Assembly: GCA_947396885.1 (NCBI GenBank)
Contig: OX377205.1
Span: 23,671,407 to 23,735,406, forward strand
Direction: 5' to 3'
DNA: 64,000 nt
Source of the DNA: Heligmosomoides polygyrus polygyrus
Taxonomy: Eukaryota > Nematoda > Chromadorea > Rhabditida > Heligmosomidae
Under the pieces are notes generated by a model. The model had not been told where the DNA came from and made no database searches. It saw only the letters and a program-made list of their open reading frames with translations. The stretch's first letter is position 1, and the number at the start of each line of letters is the position of its first letter. The position numbers and the translations under genes are program-made. Shown piece after piece: positions 55,231 through 64,000 of the stretch.

Positions 55231-56443
55231 AGTCCAAATTCATGGATTGTAGAAGTACGAGCAAGGTGCTTTTCTGCTGCCTGCCTACAAATCTACAGGC
55301 TACAAACCTGACACTATTATATGGCCTGTCTGAAGGTTTTCCTAAATGAGGACTCAATGGCATAAACAGCTGCTTGTGCACGTCTGAGCTGACGGTTGAG
55401 GGATGGCAATCCACGAAGCAGCTATCTGTTCGAATTCGTGGTCCTGCTGTGGTTATCGGTGATCGCACACATGCATCTGAACTTCTGGCAAGTTCATTTC
55501 CCCTTCTAACCTCAACGAATCTTAGTGAGCCCACGTGGCGCATCGCTGAACACAAGGAGAACAGGGAATAGGTAGAATTGAAAAAAGACTGAAGAATACT
55601 CACTCAAAATCGAAGATGGGGCGTGCTAAAGCGATACCGCATGCTGCACTCAAGAATCACCTACATTCGTGGTGCCTATGTGTCTCGTTTTCTGTATTTT
55701 CCTGCACTCTTAATGAGTGTATGAAATACACAAATAAATAGTATTCTGTCGGATGGATAGTAAAGGAAGAGCATCCAAAATGTTGCCCACAACCGCTAAG
55801 ACAAGCAAGGCATGAAGGCTAAGTGCCTAGTGCACATAACTTATTATGAGGGGGGGGGAATGACCTTGTTCCTGCGATCCCCATCAGAAGTGAAATGCGT
55901 GGCGCATCCTCCATAGCTGCAAAAACGTCCCGCTTCGTTCTTTTTCCACCGCTTAAAAGGCGTGAAATGTCCCGGACGGAGAAAACGCTCCTTTGCTGAG
56001 AAAAAGGCCATCAGAGGGCTTCGTCGACGGCTTTTCCAACCACGACGCTGTTTGCACTGGGAACCGGTTGCGCTCATCTGCCGATGTGATTAGATCAGTG
56101 CCATGCGACCGCCGCACGCGGCGTCGCAGCAGTGCTAGTTGTCCGCCGAGCGGTCTTTGATCTCGTCCGTCCACTGATAGCTATCAATAACACGAACACC
56201 CGCCACGTACCTGGCAGCAGGCAGGGCGCGACCTCGGGCGGCGAGAGCGAGCGGGCGTGGCCTCGCGCCACGGGACGGCCAGACACGCAGACACCCGTGT
56301 GTCGCCTGTCCTGGCCGCTGCCGCCGCTGCTGTTGCTGTGCGTGTGTGTGAGTGAGTGAGCTGCCCCCTCTCGTCTAAGCCCCGAGTTCCCGGACCCGCG
56401 AAGCGAAGTGGCCCAGCCCCGGTCCGGATGTCCATATGAGGCT
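55231..56443. promoter_or_regulatory. Putative promoter and 5' UTR region of receptor module B
   Basis: GC content rises sharply from about 56000 up to the module B start. Long complementary ORFs on the minus strand (56095-56571) are shadows of this composition. No TATA box or convincing trans-splice acceptor could be assigned. A poly-G run lies at 55851-55858, and a SINE-tail-like fragment AAATGCGTGGCGCATCC at about 55892. Promoter status is inferred from position only. Confidence 0.3.
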
Positions 56444-57359
56444 ATGCCCAGCACTCGGCTCCGATCCCGTGCCACTAGGACCGTCCTTCTACGCGTTCTG
56501 CTCGCCGTCCTGCTCGTCGACCATGTCGACGTCGTCGACGGCCAACCGCCGACCCCTACGGCCGTCTCCACCAGGGGTCACAAGCTGCCCTACAACATCC
56601 TCGTCGTACTGCCCGCCAAGGAGTCGAACAATGACAAGTTCGGTCTCACCATCGAACGAGCCCGTCCCGTCATCGACATCGCCGTCGAGGATGTGGTGAA
56701 ATCGGGCAGGATGCCTCCCGGATGGGTGAACCTCACCTTCTGGGACGACCGCTACTGGGAGGACACGAACCTCGCCGAGCGTTACGCCACCGTCGGCATG
56801 GTGCAGGCCTACTGCGAGCACCGTCTCGACGCCATTCTCGGCTTCGCCGACAGCTACGGCCTTGCAACCGTCACCAAGGTCTCTGCCGGCCTCAATGGCG
56901 GTGTGCCGGTGCTCACCACGGCGGGCATGCCGTCCGTGCTCAACATGAAGAAGTCCTACCCGTTCCTCACCCGTATGCAGGGCTCCTATCGCCAGCTCGC
57001 CGTCTCGATGTACCAGCTGATAGCGTATCAGGACCCGGCGGAAGGGCTCGTTCGACCGGCGACGAACTCGAACTCATCGTCGATTTCGCTGAACTACCTG
57101 AAGATGATGTTCTTCTACCACGACAAGAAACGTGCCGTAAACAAGCCGCCAAAAGACGGCGAAAGCCAAGAATCCGACGTCTCCTCCTCGCACTGCTATT
57201 TCTCGCTCTACGCTATCAAGAACTATTTCACGGAGAAGAGCAAGGTATTCAAACGTGAATGGCAACTGAACACGCCGTCGTTTCCATTCGACGAGGAGCT
57301 GCCGCGTACGCGGGAGACCACTAGACAGTGGCTGAGCGAGGTCTCGATGGAAACCAACG
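56444..57359 (+). CDS. gcy-28: Receptor guanylate cyclase, ligand-binding module B (first coding exon)
   Basis: Encodes 305 residues plus one base, ending ACCAACG|GTGAGT in phase 1. The start is the first in-frame ATG (56444): a basic N-region (RLRSRATR), hydrophobic core VLLRVLLAVLLV and probable cleavage near VVDG form a signal peptide. The mature part is an ANF_receptor domain: NILVVLPAKES, GLTIERARPVIDIAVEDVVK, PGWVNLTFWDDRYWEDTNLA, RLDAILGFADSYGLATVTKV, GGVPVLTTAG, YPFLTRMQGSYRQLAV, MMFFYHDKK and SHCYFSLYAIKNYF. Sequons NLT and NSSS are present. It is paralogous to module A but uses one exon for what A spreads over seven, and it has an insertion (about residues 205-240) between the helix and the FFYHD strand. 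It would act extracellularly, controlling cGMP synthesis. The membrane and cyclase domains must come from 3' exons. Confidence 0.88.
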
Positions 57360-59297
57360 GTGAGTCTCCGTCCACCTGTTCTTTCCAGATTTTTGTCTTT
57401 TGTCTGCTTTTCCTTTTATTTCCTTTACTATAGTACCTTTTGAATAGATTTTTCCTTCATGTTTCCCACCTAGCGCCGCAGTTTTCGATCCATCGTGTCT
57501 GCTCGTTTCCCATGTCATTATCGATTCATCTCTTTCTCCTGTTCAATAGAGAGACAGATGGCTTCGTGGACTTCGGTGGTTGTGCATTGATTCAGAGCCT
57601 GATTGCTCGATGGAGGCCAACAGTTCTACCGGCCGAGCAGTCCTTTTTGTTCCGCCGGGGGCTCTGCACGTGCTGTTACACGAACGAACGACGACGGACC
57701 CCCGTGTGCAAATGAGGCCAGTTAATTGACGGAGCCCCGAGCCGCGAAGACTCGATTGGGTTCTCGTGGCTTATTACCGTCCGGGGTGAGCCGTCGGCCT
57801 CCCACAGTCTCCTCCTTGCCCGGATTGGGTGTTCCCTTGTGGCTTTTCTCACTTCAACTCTGATTAGATGAAACTGAATGCAATTTGTTTTCGGCTTGTA
57901 CTTCGGCTGCTTCGAAGTACTTCGCCAATCAGCTTATGGCTAGTCTGGTTGAAGGGACTTATGTGGACAGATTCTCCTGCTGACTTCAGGCTTTCGCAGT
58001 AAAAACTGACTACAAATGGGATTATAGACCTCAAAGCCCTTCAACCAAAAGTGATGGCGAAGTCTGCTGCGATCATCCGAAGATTTTTCAAAACTCAATT
58101 AAATTCTGACGCCGCTCAGCCAGCTTTCTGCACTTTCCTGACTTCTGGGCTCCAGCAAGTTTGGCTACTTCACAAACATGCGTTTGTATCTGCGTCTTCT
58201 TATAAGAACCTTGACTTCTCATGTCTTCACATATCCTTTGGTGTTAGATTTTTTACTGATTTTCGTTTCACATTTCATATTTAATTTTGAAGGCCGTTCC
58301 GGTTTTCTGTAATTTTTTGAGTGGTATGGTTGAAAAAAGTCGGCGAATTTCGTTGTTATGAACGTGAAATATGAAGGGGATCGTAGATTAAACATGTTCT
58401 TGCTTCCCTTGAGAAAACCAAGGCTGTTTTTCTTGTAGTTTACAATGAGCAGGTCACTAAATTTTTGCTTGTAATTAGTATGAAAATCAATGTCTATTCG
58501 CTACTCATTTATTTTATTTATTTATTCAAAGACGTAGACGTGCAATGCAGTTGTTCACCCAGCTTTTGCTCAGGAATCCTCGGCCATTTTGTTCGTTCGC
58601 ATAATTACCGAGTTTTTGAGTATCTGCAAGCGTTTTTGTTCATTTTCAGCTGTCAGATTTATTTTCCCTTTTCTCTTACGCCATCTGCTTTCCTTTAAAC
58701 GGAAAAAGCTTGGAGAAAACCTTTATCCTTAGAACGCTCTTCAAGTAGTAAAACCTGAAATTTTTTTCATAAAACATTTAGACGGTAGTTTTTCATTGAA
58801 TTGATTGACATTAAAGATACTCTGCCACTGCCTCAAAAAAACTTTTAGCCTGTTGTAATATTAGGGCAACATAGGCTACCGGCATCATCACTTCAGGGAG
58901 TCACTCTCGTATGACAACTTGAAAGCTTTCCTCCGAGCAAAATGGCTGTTGTTTTCCTAATGTCACTTCTATTCATCTTCTTCATCTTCTTCCTAATCTA
59001 GGAAAACATGTCGAGCTGATTGTTGGGGCTGTTTGAACAAAAGGCGACAGCATTTTCTTTCTTTTCATAAAGCGATAGATGCTTCGAGCCCGGCGCTGCG
59101 TTTTCGGGAGCTGGATTAGCTAGATGTTCTAAGGATTAAAGGTCGACATACCCATCGTTCGGTCCTGTCCCTGGGTTGAAGTTACCTATTAAAATACTTC
59201 TTTCATTACTTCATTTTGAAGAAGAATTTTTCTTGAGATTTTTTTCTGTTTCCCAAAAGAAAGTCAAAATCTTGTGGCAATGGTTGTTCTGGACAAG
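57360..59297. other. Intron after module B
   Basis: Starts at the GTGAGT donor. GC-balanced at first, AT-rich after 58000. ORFs at 57440-57715 and 58051-58284 are not recognisable. No exon with receptor-cyclase motifs was found. Confidence 0.4.
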
Positions 59298-59300
59298 TAT

Positions 59301-59332
<32 letters not shown>
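59298..59332. repeat. (TATT)n microsatellite at a SINE head
   Basis: About eight TATT units, ending 10 bp before the SINE start at 59342. Confidence 0.9.
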
Positions 59333-59341
59333 TATGGATAT

Positions 59342-59632
59342 GGGCGCATGTGGCGCAGTCGGAGGAGGTGTTGGCTGTGGCGTGCACCCCATACCAAGTT
59401 CCTGGTTCGGATTTTCCGTCCAGGCCAACCAAGCCTTCCATCCCTCAGGGTCAGTGAATTGGTACCAGACTTGTCTGGGAAGGGCAAAGCGCTTCATCGG
59501 CTTATCATCGCAAGCTATTGTATTGTCAAATACGCATTCAAATCGCCTTCACTTTATCCCGTAGAAGTAGAATGCGTGGCGCATCCCAAGAGGGATTGAT
59601 AAACGTCGTCCTTTATCCTTTGCACTTATCCT
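59342..59632 (+). mobile_element. tRNA-derived SINE, full length
   Basis: GGGCGCATGTGGCGCAGTCG (A box), CCTGGTTCGGATTTTCC (B box), GGTACCAGACTTGTCTGGG, tail GTCCTTTATCCTTTGCACTT. Confidence 0.9.
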
Positions 59633-59910
59633 TATTCATTATGCACGCTAAGGTGTTCTTTAAAAAATAACTAAGCACGCCAATCTATCGTCAAAGATGG
59701 GGACCACCACGCTAAAAAGAATAGAACAAACCTAATCACACAGGTTTAAAACGAATAGTAACTGGCTGTTATGTAAATATTTGTGAGCTGTTCAATTTTA
59801 TGAGTATTCTGGGGAGGGGGGTGTGTCTTGAAGTGTTCGTGGCGAAAAATATTATTGATTCGATAATATTTCACAAAAAAATTCTTCGTAAAACATTGGC
59901 ATATTAAGTT

Positions 59911-60020
59911 GAAGTGTGTTAGTTTCTTTGTGCCGAACGAGGGTTTTATGATGGAACTTTTATTACATCAAACGTCGAGCAGCGTAATAAAACCTCGTTC
60001 GGCACACAGGGAACTAATAC
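59911..60020. mobile_element. 110-bp hairpin MITE
   Basis: TTTGTGCCGAACGAGG.TTTTAT on the left and ATAAAACCTCGTTCGGCACA on the right, extended outwards by GTGTGTTAGTTTC / GAACTAATACAC. Arms of about 36 bp, loop about 35 bp. No coding content. Confidence 0.65.
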
Positions 60021-60228
60021 ACATCAACTTTTTATTGACCCAGTTTCAGTCGTCTAATCGAATGAATCTATAATGTTAGTGAAGTTTTAGGAAAGCATTT
60101 TGCATGTTTTTAACTGAAATTACTCGGTCGAACTTGAGTTGACTACGTGCATTTCACTTCGGTGTTGTTCTCTCCTCTTTGCTGACATTACATCAAAGGT
60201 CAGCTTTAGTGTTTGCTGTATTTTTCAG

Positions 60229-60397
60229 AAGATCTAGAGTTGGTTCACTTTCATTCGCACTTCTTCGTCGCCTGTTTTTGCTACGCAAAACGATCTCGCC
60301 GCGTCCTCGAATCGCTTCAAAAGGTCGTTCTCGCTCTCGGAGCTGTTCATCGAGCCGCACACATGAATACATCGTGTTTGATTCTGGAGAGGCGATA
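60229..60397 (+). CDS. Candidate shared exon of the receptor cyclase (uncertain)
   Basis: After a good acceptor (TATTTTTCAG), a phase compatible with both upstream phase-1 donors gives EDLELVHFHSHFFVACFCYA then KRSRRVLESLQKVVLALG. This loosely fits the next receptor strand and helix (hydrophobic strand with Cys, then helix). The 3' end is unclear: a donor-like AAAAG|GTCGTT lies at about 60327, and an in-frame TAA stops the frame just after 60397. It could be chance. Confidence 0.25.
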
Positions 60398-60796
60398 AAT
60401 ATTTGCGATGAGATTGCTGCGGTGGGGTGCTATATCGCGGCATCAACGCAAACATCCTGACGATCATTGACGCCGCCGAAGTGAGACCGAGCCCCTTCTC
60501 CCTTCGTTGACGGCGGCGGCGAACCTTCCAGTTGGACGAGCTGCTGACTCGTGTGGGAGTCTGCGCTCGTTCGGCGACGGGAAAGCGTGGGAAAGACGCC
60601 GTTTCTTCGAGACACAGAAGAGATTGGCCTGCGATTTCTGTTTTGGCAGCGGAACGTCGTGCGCTCAGGCGCATCTGATGCGCAGGCCAGAGCAGCGAGG
60701 TCTGTTTGGTCGATTGAGGGGTCTGGGTAGGGTCGCAACGCTGCATTTGTGATCGGAAGGCTTCAGGGGAGAAAAAGCTGAAGCGCGCGAGTCCCG

Positions 60797-61024
60797 GGTC
60801 GGATTCATGAACGACTTTACCCAGGGCCATGTGGGTATAGGGTAGAATTTGAAGCATTACCTGGCATTCACAAGAGAGTGGAGGTGTGCGAATAGTGTGG
60901 GAAACTGTATCATTCACCGAACTATATCACATCATGAATACCAAGCTTGCCCTTCGCCCACTATCTTCTGTTGGTGAACTTATCCGTTCCCATTAACCCA
61001 TTACCTTACCAGTCATGAATCCGG
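60797..61024. mobile_element. MITE family with CCGGATTCATC ends, copy 4
   Basis: GGGTCGGATTCATGAACGAC at the left and AGTCATGAATCCGGCC at the right, with TACCCAGG..GTGGGTATAGGG inside. Longer and more diverged than the copies at 3379-3731. Confidence 0.5.
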
Positions 61025-61596
61025 CCTCTGGAGAGTTGCAATAGCCTTTTGAGACCAGCACATATCATGACTGCGCCTTTTTCATTCTGCCGTCCGATCC
61101 TTCTAGGGAAATGAGGAGTCTTTTAGAATCAGCTTCTTTGGACTCTGCGTGCTTGTAGTCCATTACGGAAGGAAAAAAACGCGCTCCAGCGTGAATAACA
61201 TGCATTGAACACGAATATGGCAGCTATGAGCTATGAGCTCAGCGTTAGTGCTTTTGACTGCAGGATTGCGGAATGTAGTGATATCGAAGGGCCAAGTTCC
61301 TGGAATAGTATTTCTACCCATTCTCCATCCATATCTGAACTTGCTGCTAGCGCTAGTATCCTATCGATCAAATGATTAAATCCTGCAATATCCCGAACAA
61401 ATAGAGCTATTGAGTGGGTACACTACGGGGTCTAAGCCTTCCCAGTAGTTGTGCGCTTCGTCTGTTTCTGCTAGATACTATTTCATTTTCATTTATTTAT
61501 CTTTCTATTCAAGGAATTGACGATTGTCTAGCATGGAGGGCGCGAGGCAGCGTTAAAGAAAACAGTACATAGTGAAGAGAATTGACTATCAGCCAT
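61025..61596. other. No feature recognised
   Basis: No repeat or coding motif seen apart from a short ATTTATTT run near 61490. Confidence 0.35.
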
Positions 61597-61607
61597 GTAA
61601 ACAACAA

Positions 61608-61920
61608 TGGGTAAAGGATATAGGACGGCGTTACTCAATCCCATTTGGGATGCGCTACGCATTCTACTTCCACGGCATGTCGTGGAGGCGATTTGAATGC
61701 GTATTTAATCATAAAATGACTTGCGATGGCCAGCCGATGAACAAGTCAGCACTTTATCCTTATATCCATCCCAGTATCCTTCCCAGATGAGTCCGGTACC
61801 AATTCACCGATCCAGGGGGGATGGAAGGCTTGGTAGGATTGGGCGAGAAATCCGAACCAGGAACCTGGTGTCGGGTGCAGGCGACAGCAGACACCTCCAC
61901 TGAGTGCGCTACACGCTCCC
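61608..61920 (-). mobile_element. tRNA-derived SINE, full length with 11-bp duplication
   Basis: GTAAACAACAA at 61597-61607 recurs at 61921-61931. A small internal duplication of TATCC..ATCCCAGTATCC enlarges the copy to 313 bp. Confidence 0.92.
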
Positions 61921-61931
61921 GTAAACAACAA

Positions 61932-62536
61932 ACCATGAAAGTTTTTTTTCAGCACTCTATGATGTTTCACCTTCGATAGATTTTCTGCAAGCGCCTTCCT
62001 GATCAGAGAACCTTCCTAGAATCTTCATACTTACCCAGGAGCAGGTTGAATTCCTTAAGTAGTCGATAGGTTGAGAAGTTTGACGTGATTCGCGATTTAA
62101 GAACTGAGACTCGAAGCTTCAGCTTCACTATACCTTGTCGGCATCCCGTCAAAGAACTTTGTTGCGTCAATGGAAACCTTATTTGCAACAACTTTGTTCA
62201 CGATGATTCAATCAGCGAATTTTCTTCTATTCTTCGGTGAAAAAGGGCCGAACAGCGAAGCCGTTGAGTAGTGCTTGTAGTAGAACAATAATCCACTGAG
62301 AAGCACTTCATCTTGAGCTTCCTAGGGAAGCTATTTTGGGAGCTTTCTAGAAGGTCTATTCCACTATAGGTTTTGAAATCTCGTACATACATAAATCTCA
62401 GTAATTATTTCCCAATTTACGTGGAACTCTATGACTGCAACGGTGGAATTCTGGCCTAAAATTTCACCTACAGCTTCTCCGTTTCTCCATAGCACTACTC
62501 CTGTGATGCCCTATGAATACCGTTCTCCTTTTGCAG
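61932..62536. other. No feature recognised
   Basis: Ends in TCTCCTTTTGCAG, a strong acceptor-like sequence before the candidate exon at 62537. Otherwise no ORF or repeat. Confidence 0.35.
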
Positions 62537-62636
62537 ATGTTCTCTTTGTTCTTCGTTGATCTCCGAGGTGTTCAGCAGGACTTGGATGCAGCCCAGAACC
62601 GTACAGCGACCACGTATCGTGCCCCGGCAGAGCTCA
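62537..62636 (+). CDS. Candidate receptor-cyclase exon (uncertain)
   Basis: After CTTTTGCAG the frame reads MFSLFFVDLRGVQQDLDAAQ followed by NRTATTYRAPAE. FSLFFVDLRG resembles the YVFFxxDLFG strand of receptor cyclase ectodomains, and NRT is a sequon. The donor is not obvious (ACCAC|GTATCG is one option), so the end is approximate. Similarity is weak. Confidence 0.28.
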
Positions 62637-62639
62637 CCC

Positions 62640-63286
62640 GGCGAGGGAGTTATTTTTGCAGGCCATTAGCCCACCGATTAGTCGACCGCGCTGAATGATG
62701 GGTTTTATCCCCGAACGGCGAATTGCCTCATAAATCCTGCGTCTGTTGTTTATCGGGAACGGCCAAAAAACCCACCTATATGGAGCCATCATTCCCCGGC
62801 GTGGTGAGAGCAACGGACGCCGGCGGACGGACGGACGGACAGACGCATCGTCGTGCGAATGGCCCCGGCGCGGCGGCTGCGGCGCGAGCGGTGACACGGC
62901 ACGCACGCAAAGTGCAGGCGAGCGGCCGATCTGTTCCCCCGAGGTGTTTACGAAGGACGGCGTAGTTTTTCGCGAAGGAAGAGAGATGATCGCTGCCGGC
63001 GGGTTCTTTGAAACACGACGAGCGCCGCGAATTTCGGCTTGAACCCGTCGGATGCAAATTCTATTTGTCCCCCGAGGGGCTTCAGACTCTGAAATTAGCA
63101 CTGAGACTGCAGTATTTTGCGGAAAATAGCTGCCTAGACCGAGAGACGGCCGCATATGTATGTAGACCCCATCACCTTTGAATCGTGCCTTCATTTCCTT
63201 GATGAAGTTCATTGCACGGCGTAATCGAGTACAACAATCTAGCAGCCATGCCCAGAATCATTCTTCTTTGTCGTGAGATACCACGA
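62640..63286. other. GC-rich stretch with (GGAC)n microsatellite
   Basis: 62800-62930 is CpG-rich and includes GGACGGACGGACGGACAGAC at about 62827-62846. Overlapping ORFs on both strands (62634-63212) are products of this composition. No recognised protein. It could be promoter-like, but there is no evidence for a start. Confidence 0.35.
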
Positions 63287-63575
63287 AGGATAAAGGATAA
63301 AGAACGGCGTTATTCAATTTCTTTTGGGATGCGCCACGCATTCTACTTCTACGGGTTCTCGTGGAGGCGACTTGAATGCGTATTTGGCAATACAAAGACT
63401 TGCGGTGGCCAGTCGATGAACAAGTCAGCGCTCTATCCTTCCCAGACAAGTCTGGTACCAATTCACCGATCCCGGAGGGATGGAAGGCTTGGTTGGCCTG
63501 GGCGGGAAATCCGAACCAGGAACCTGTATCGGGTGCACGCGACAGCCGGCGCCTCCTCCGTCTGCGCTACACGCT
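63287..63575 (-). mobile_element. tRNA-derived SINE, near-consensus
   Basis: AAGGATAAAGGATAAAGAAC, ACTTGCGGTGGCCAGTCGAT, CCCAGACAAGTCTGGTACC, GGCTTGGTTGGCCTGGGCGG, head GTCTGCGCTACACGCTC. One of the best preserved copies. Confidence 0.92.
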
Positions 63576-64000
63576 CAGAGATACCTCTCTAGTGCTTCTT
63601 AAAGGCTAGTATTGACTCAGAATTTTCGCGAAGTTTTCAGCTAACAACGACTTCCTCCTATATATTGAAAGGACAGAAAGTGGCGCTAGTTAATCCTCTT
63701 TGGGACTGAAAACAAAAGAAAGGAAAGAAAAGAGACAGTTGTATGAAAACAAAAGAGGAGAGTATACAAAGTGATGGAAAAGAGAAGGGAAAAGGTTCGT
63801 TTCGCCCTTTTCTTTAGGGGAACCTTTCTTTTATGGTCCTCTTCAGTGAAGAAGAGGAGCATGCAATAAGGCATACTTTAACCCTGTCAAGTATTATTAT
63901 TTATTATGTTTTCATTTTATCATAGTTTTTACTCCTTAATTTTTTATTTCTCTTTTTAAATTGCTACATTTCAACTTTCAGTTCGTTAGGCAAATCTTTA
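63576..64000. other. Right edge, no gene
   Basis: Begins with a SINE-tail-like trace near 63680 (GGCGCTAGTTAATCCTCTTT), then low-complexity AG-rich and AT-rich DNA. The last bases include CAACTTTCAG at 63972-63981, an acceptor-like motif after which an exon could start. Confidence 0.35.

Noticed and set aside
56095..56571. 158-aa minus-strand ORF at the module B start
   Set aside because: A shadow of the GC-rich receptor 5' end; low-complexity Arg/Thr/Ser composition.
60234..60917. 227-aa minus-strand ORF
   Set aside because: No recognisable domain, basic and Ser/Arg-rich composition, runs opposite to a candidate plus-strand exon and extends into a MITE; most likely a compositional open frame.

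Overview
The window looks like nuclear DNA from a clade V nematode, probably a strongylid (hookworm-like) parasite. Three things support this. A processed gene copy carries an exact 22-nt SL1 spliced leader at its 5' end. Coding exons are short (about 93 nt), end in TTTCAG-type acceptors and are separated by multi-kilobase introns. Most of the remaining DNA is transposon-derived. The species assignment is inference; nematode is near certain. There are no rRNA or bona fide tRNA genes, CRISPR arrays or bacterial-style operons.

Host coding content is sparse. Seven plus-strand exons between 6036 and 14588 (module A) encode a natriuretic-peptide-receptor-like ligand-binding (ANF_receptor) domain of a receptor guanylate cyclase. 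At 56444-57359 one large exon (module B) encodes a signal peptide and a paralogous ligand-binding domain. Both modules stop at about the same place in the domain, both end in a phase-1 donor, and I find no transmembrane, kinase-homology or cyclase exons between them. My main reading is one gcy-28-like gene with two promoters and two alternative receptor heads, spliced to shared 3' exons that lie mostly beyond the window. Two low-confidence candidate shared exons are at about 60229 and 62537. On the minus strand, 49928-50158 is an intronless, intact NEDD8 open reading frame directly preceded by SL1, a retrocopy of a trans-spliced mRNA.

The rest is a dense, nested transposon landscape. A tRNA-derived SINE of about 290-300 bp is present in some 27 full, partial or split copies, several with 10-14 bp target-site duplications. 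Three of these SINEs were later interrupted: one by a 4.05-kb Tc1/mariner-type fold-back element (38847-42898), one by the NEDD8 retrocopy, and one by a Penelope-like reverse transcriptase element plus a piggyBac-type TTAA element (26331-29960). Other elements are a decayed mariner with both ends (7698-8790), a CR1/jockey-like LINE remnant (2190-3345), an RTE-like LINE 3' end (22662-22838), a 1.2-kb fold-back with tRNA-like arms (9876-11065), a 0.94-kb fold-back nested in another inverted-repeat element (52457-53708), a GC-rich palindrome (5409-5679) and several MITEs.

Layout: 0-6 kb repeats; 6-14.6 kb module A with mariner, fold-back and MITE insertions in its introns; 14.6-56 kb SINE-rich DNA (probably a giant intron if the shared-gene model is right) holding the Penelope-like element, the 4-kb fold-back and the NEDD8 retrocopy; 56.4-57.4 kb module B; 57.4-64 kb intron or candidate downstream exons with more SINEs.
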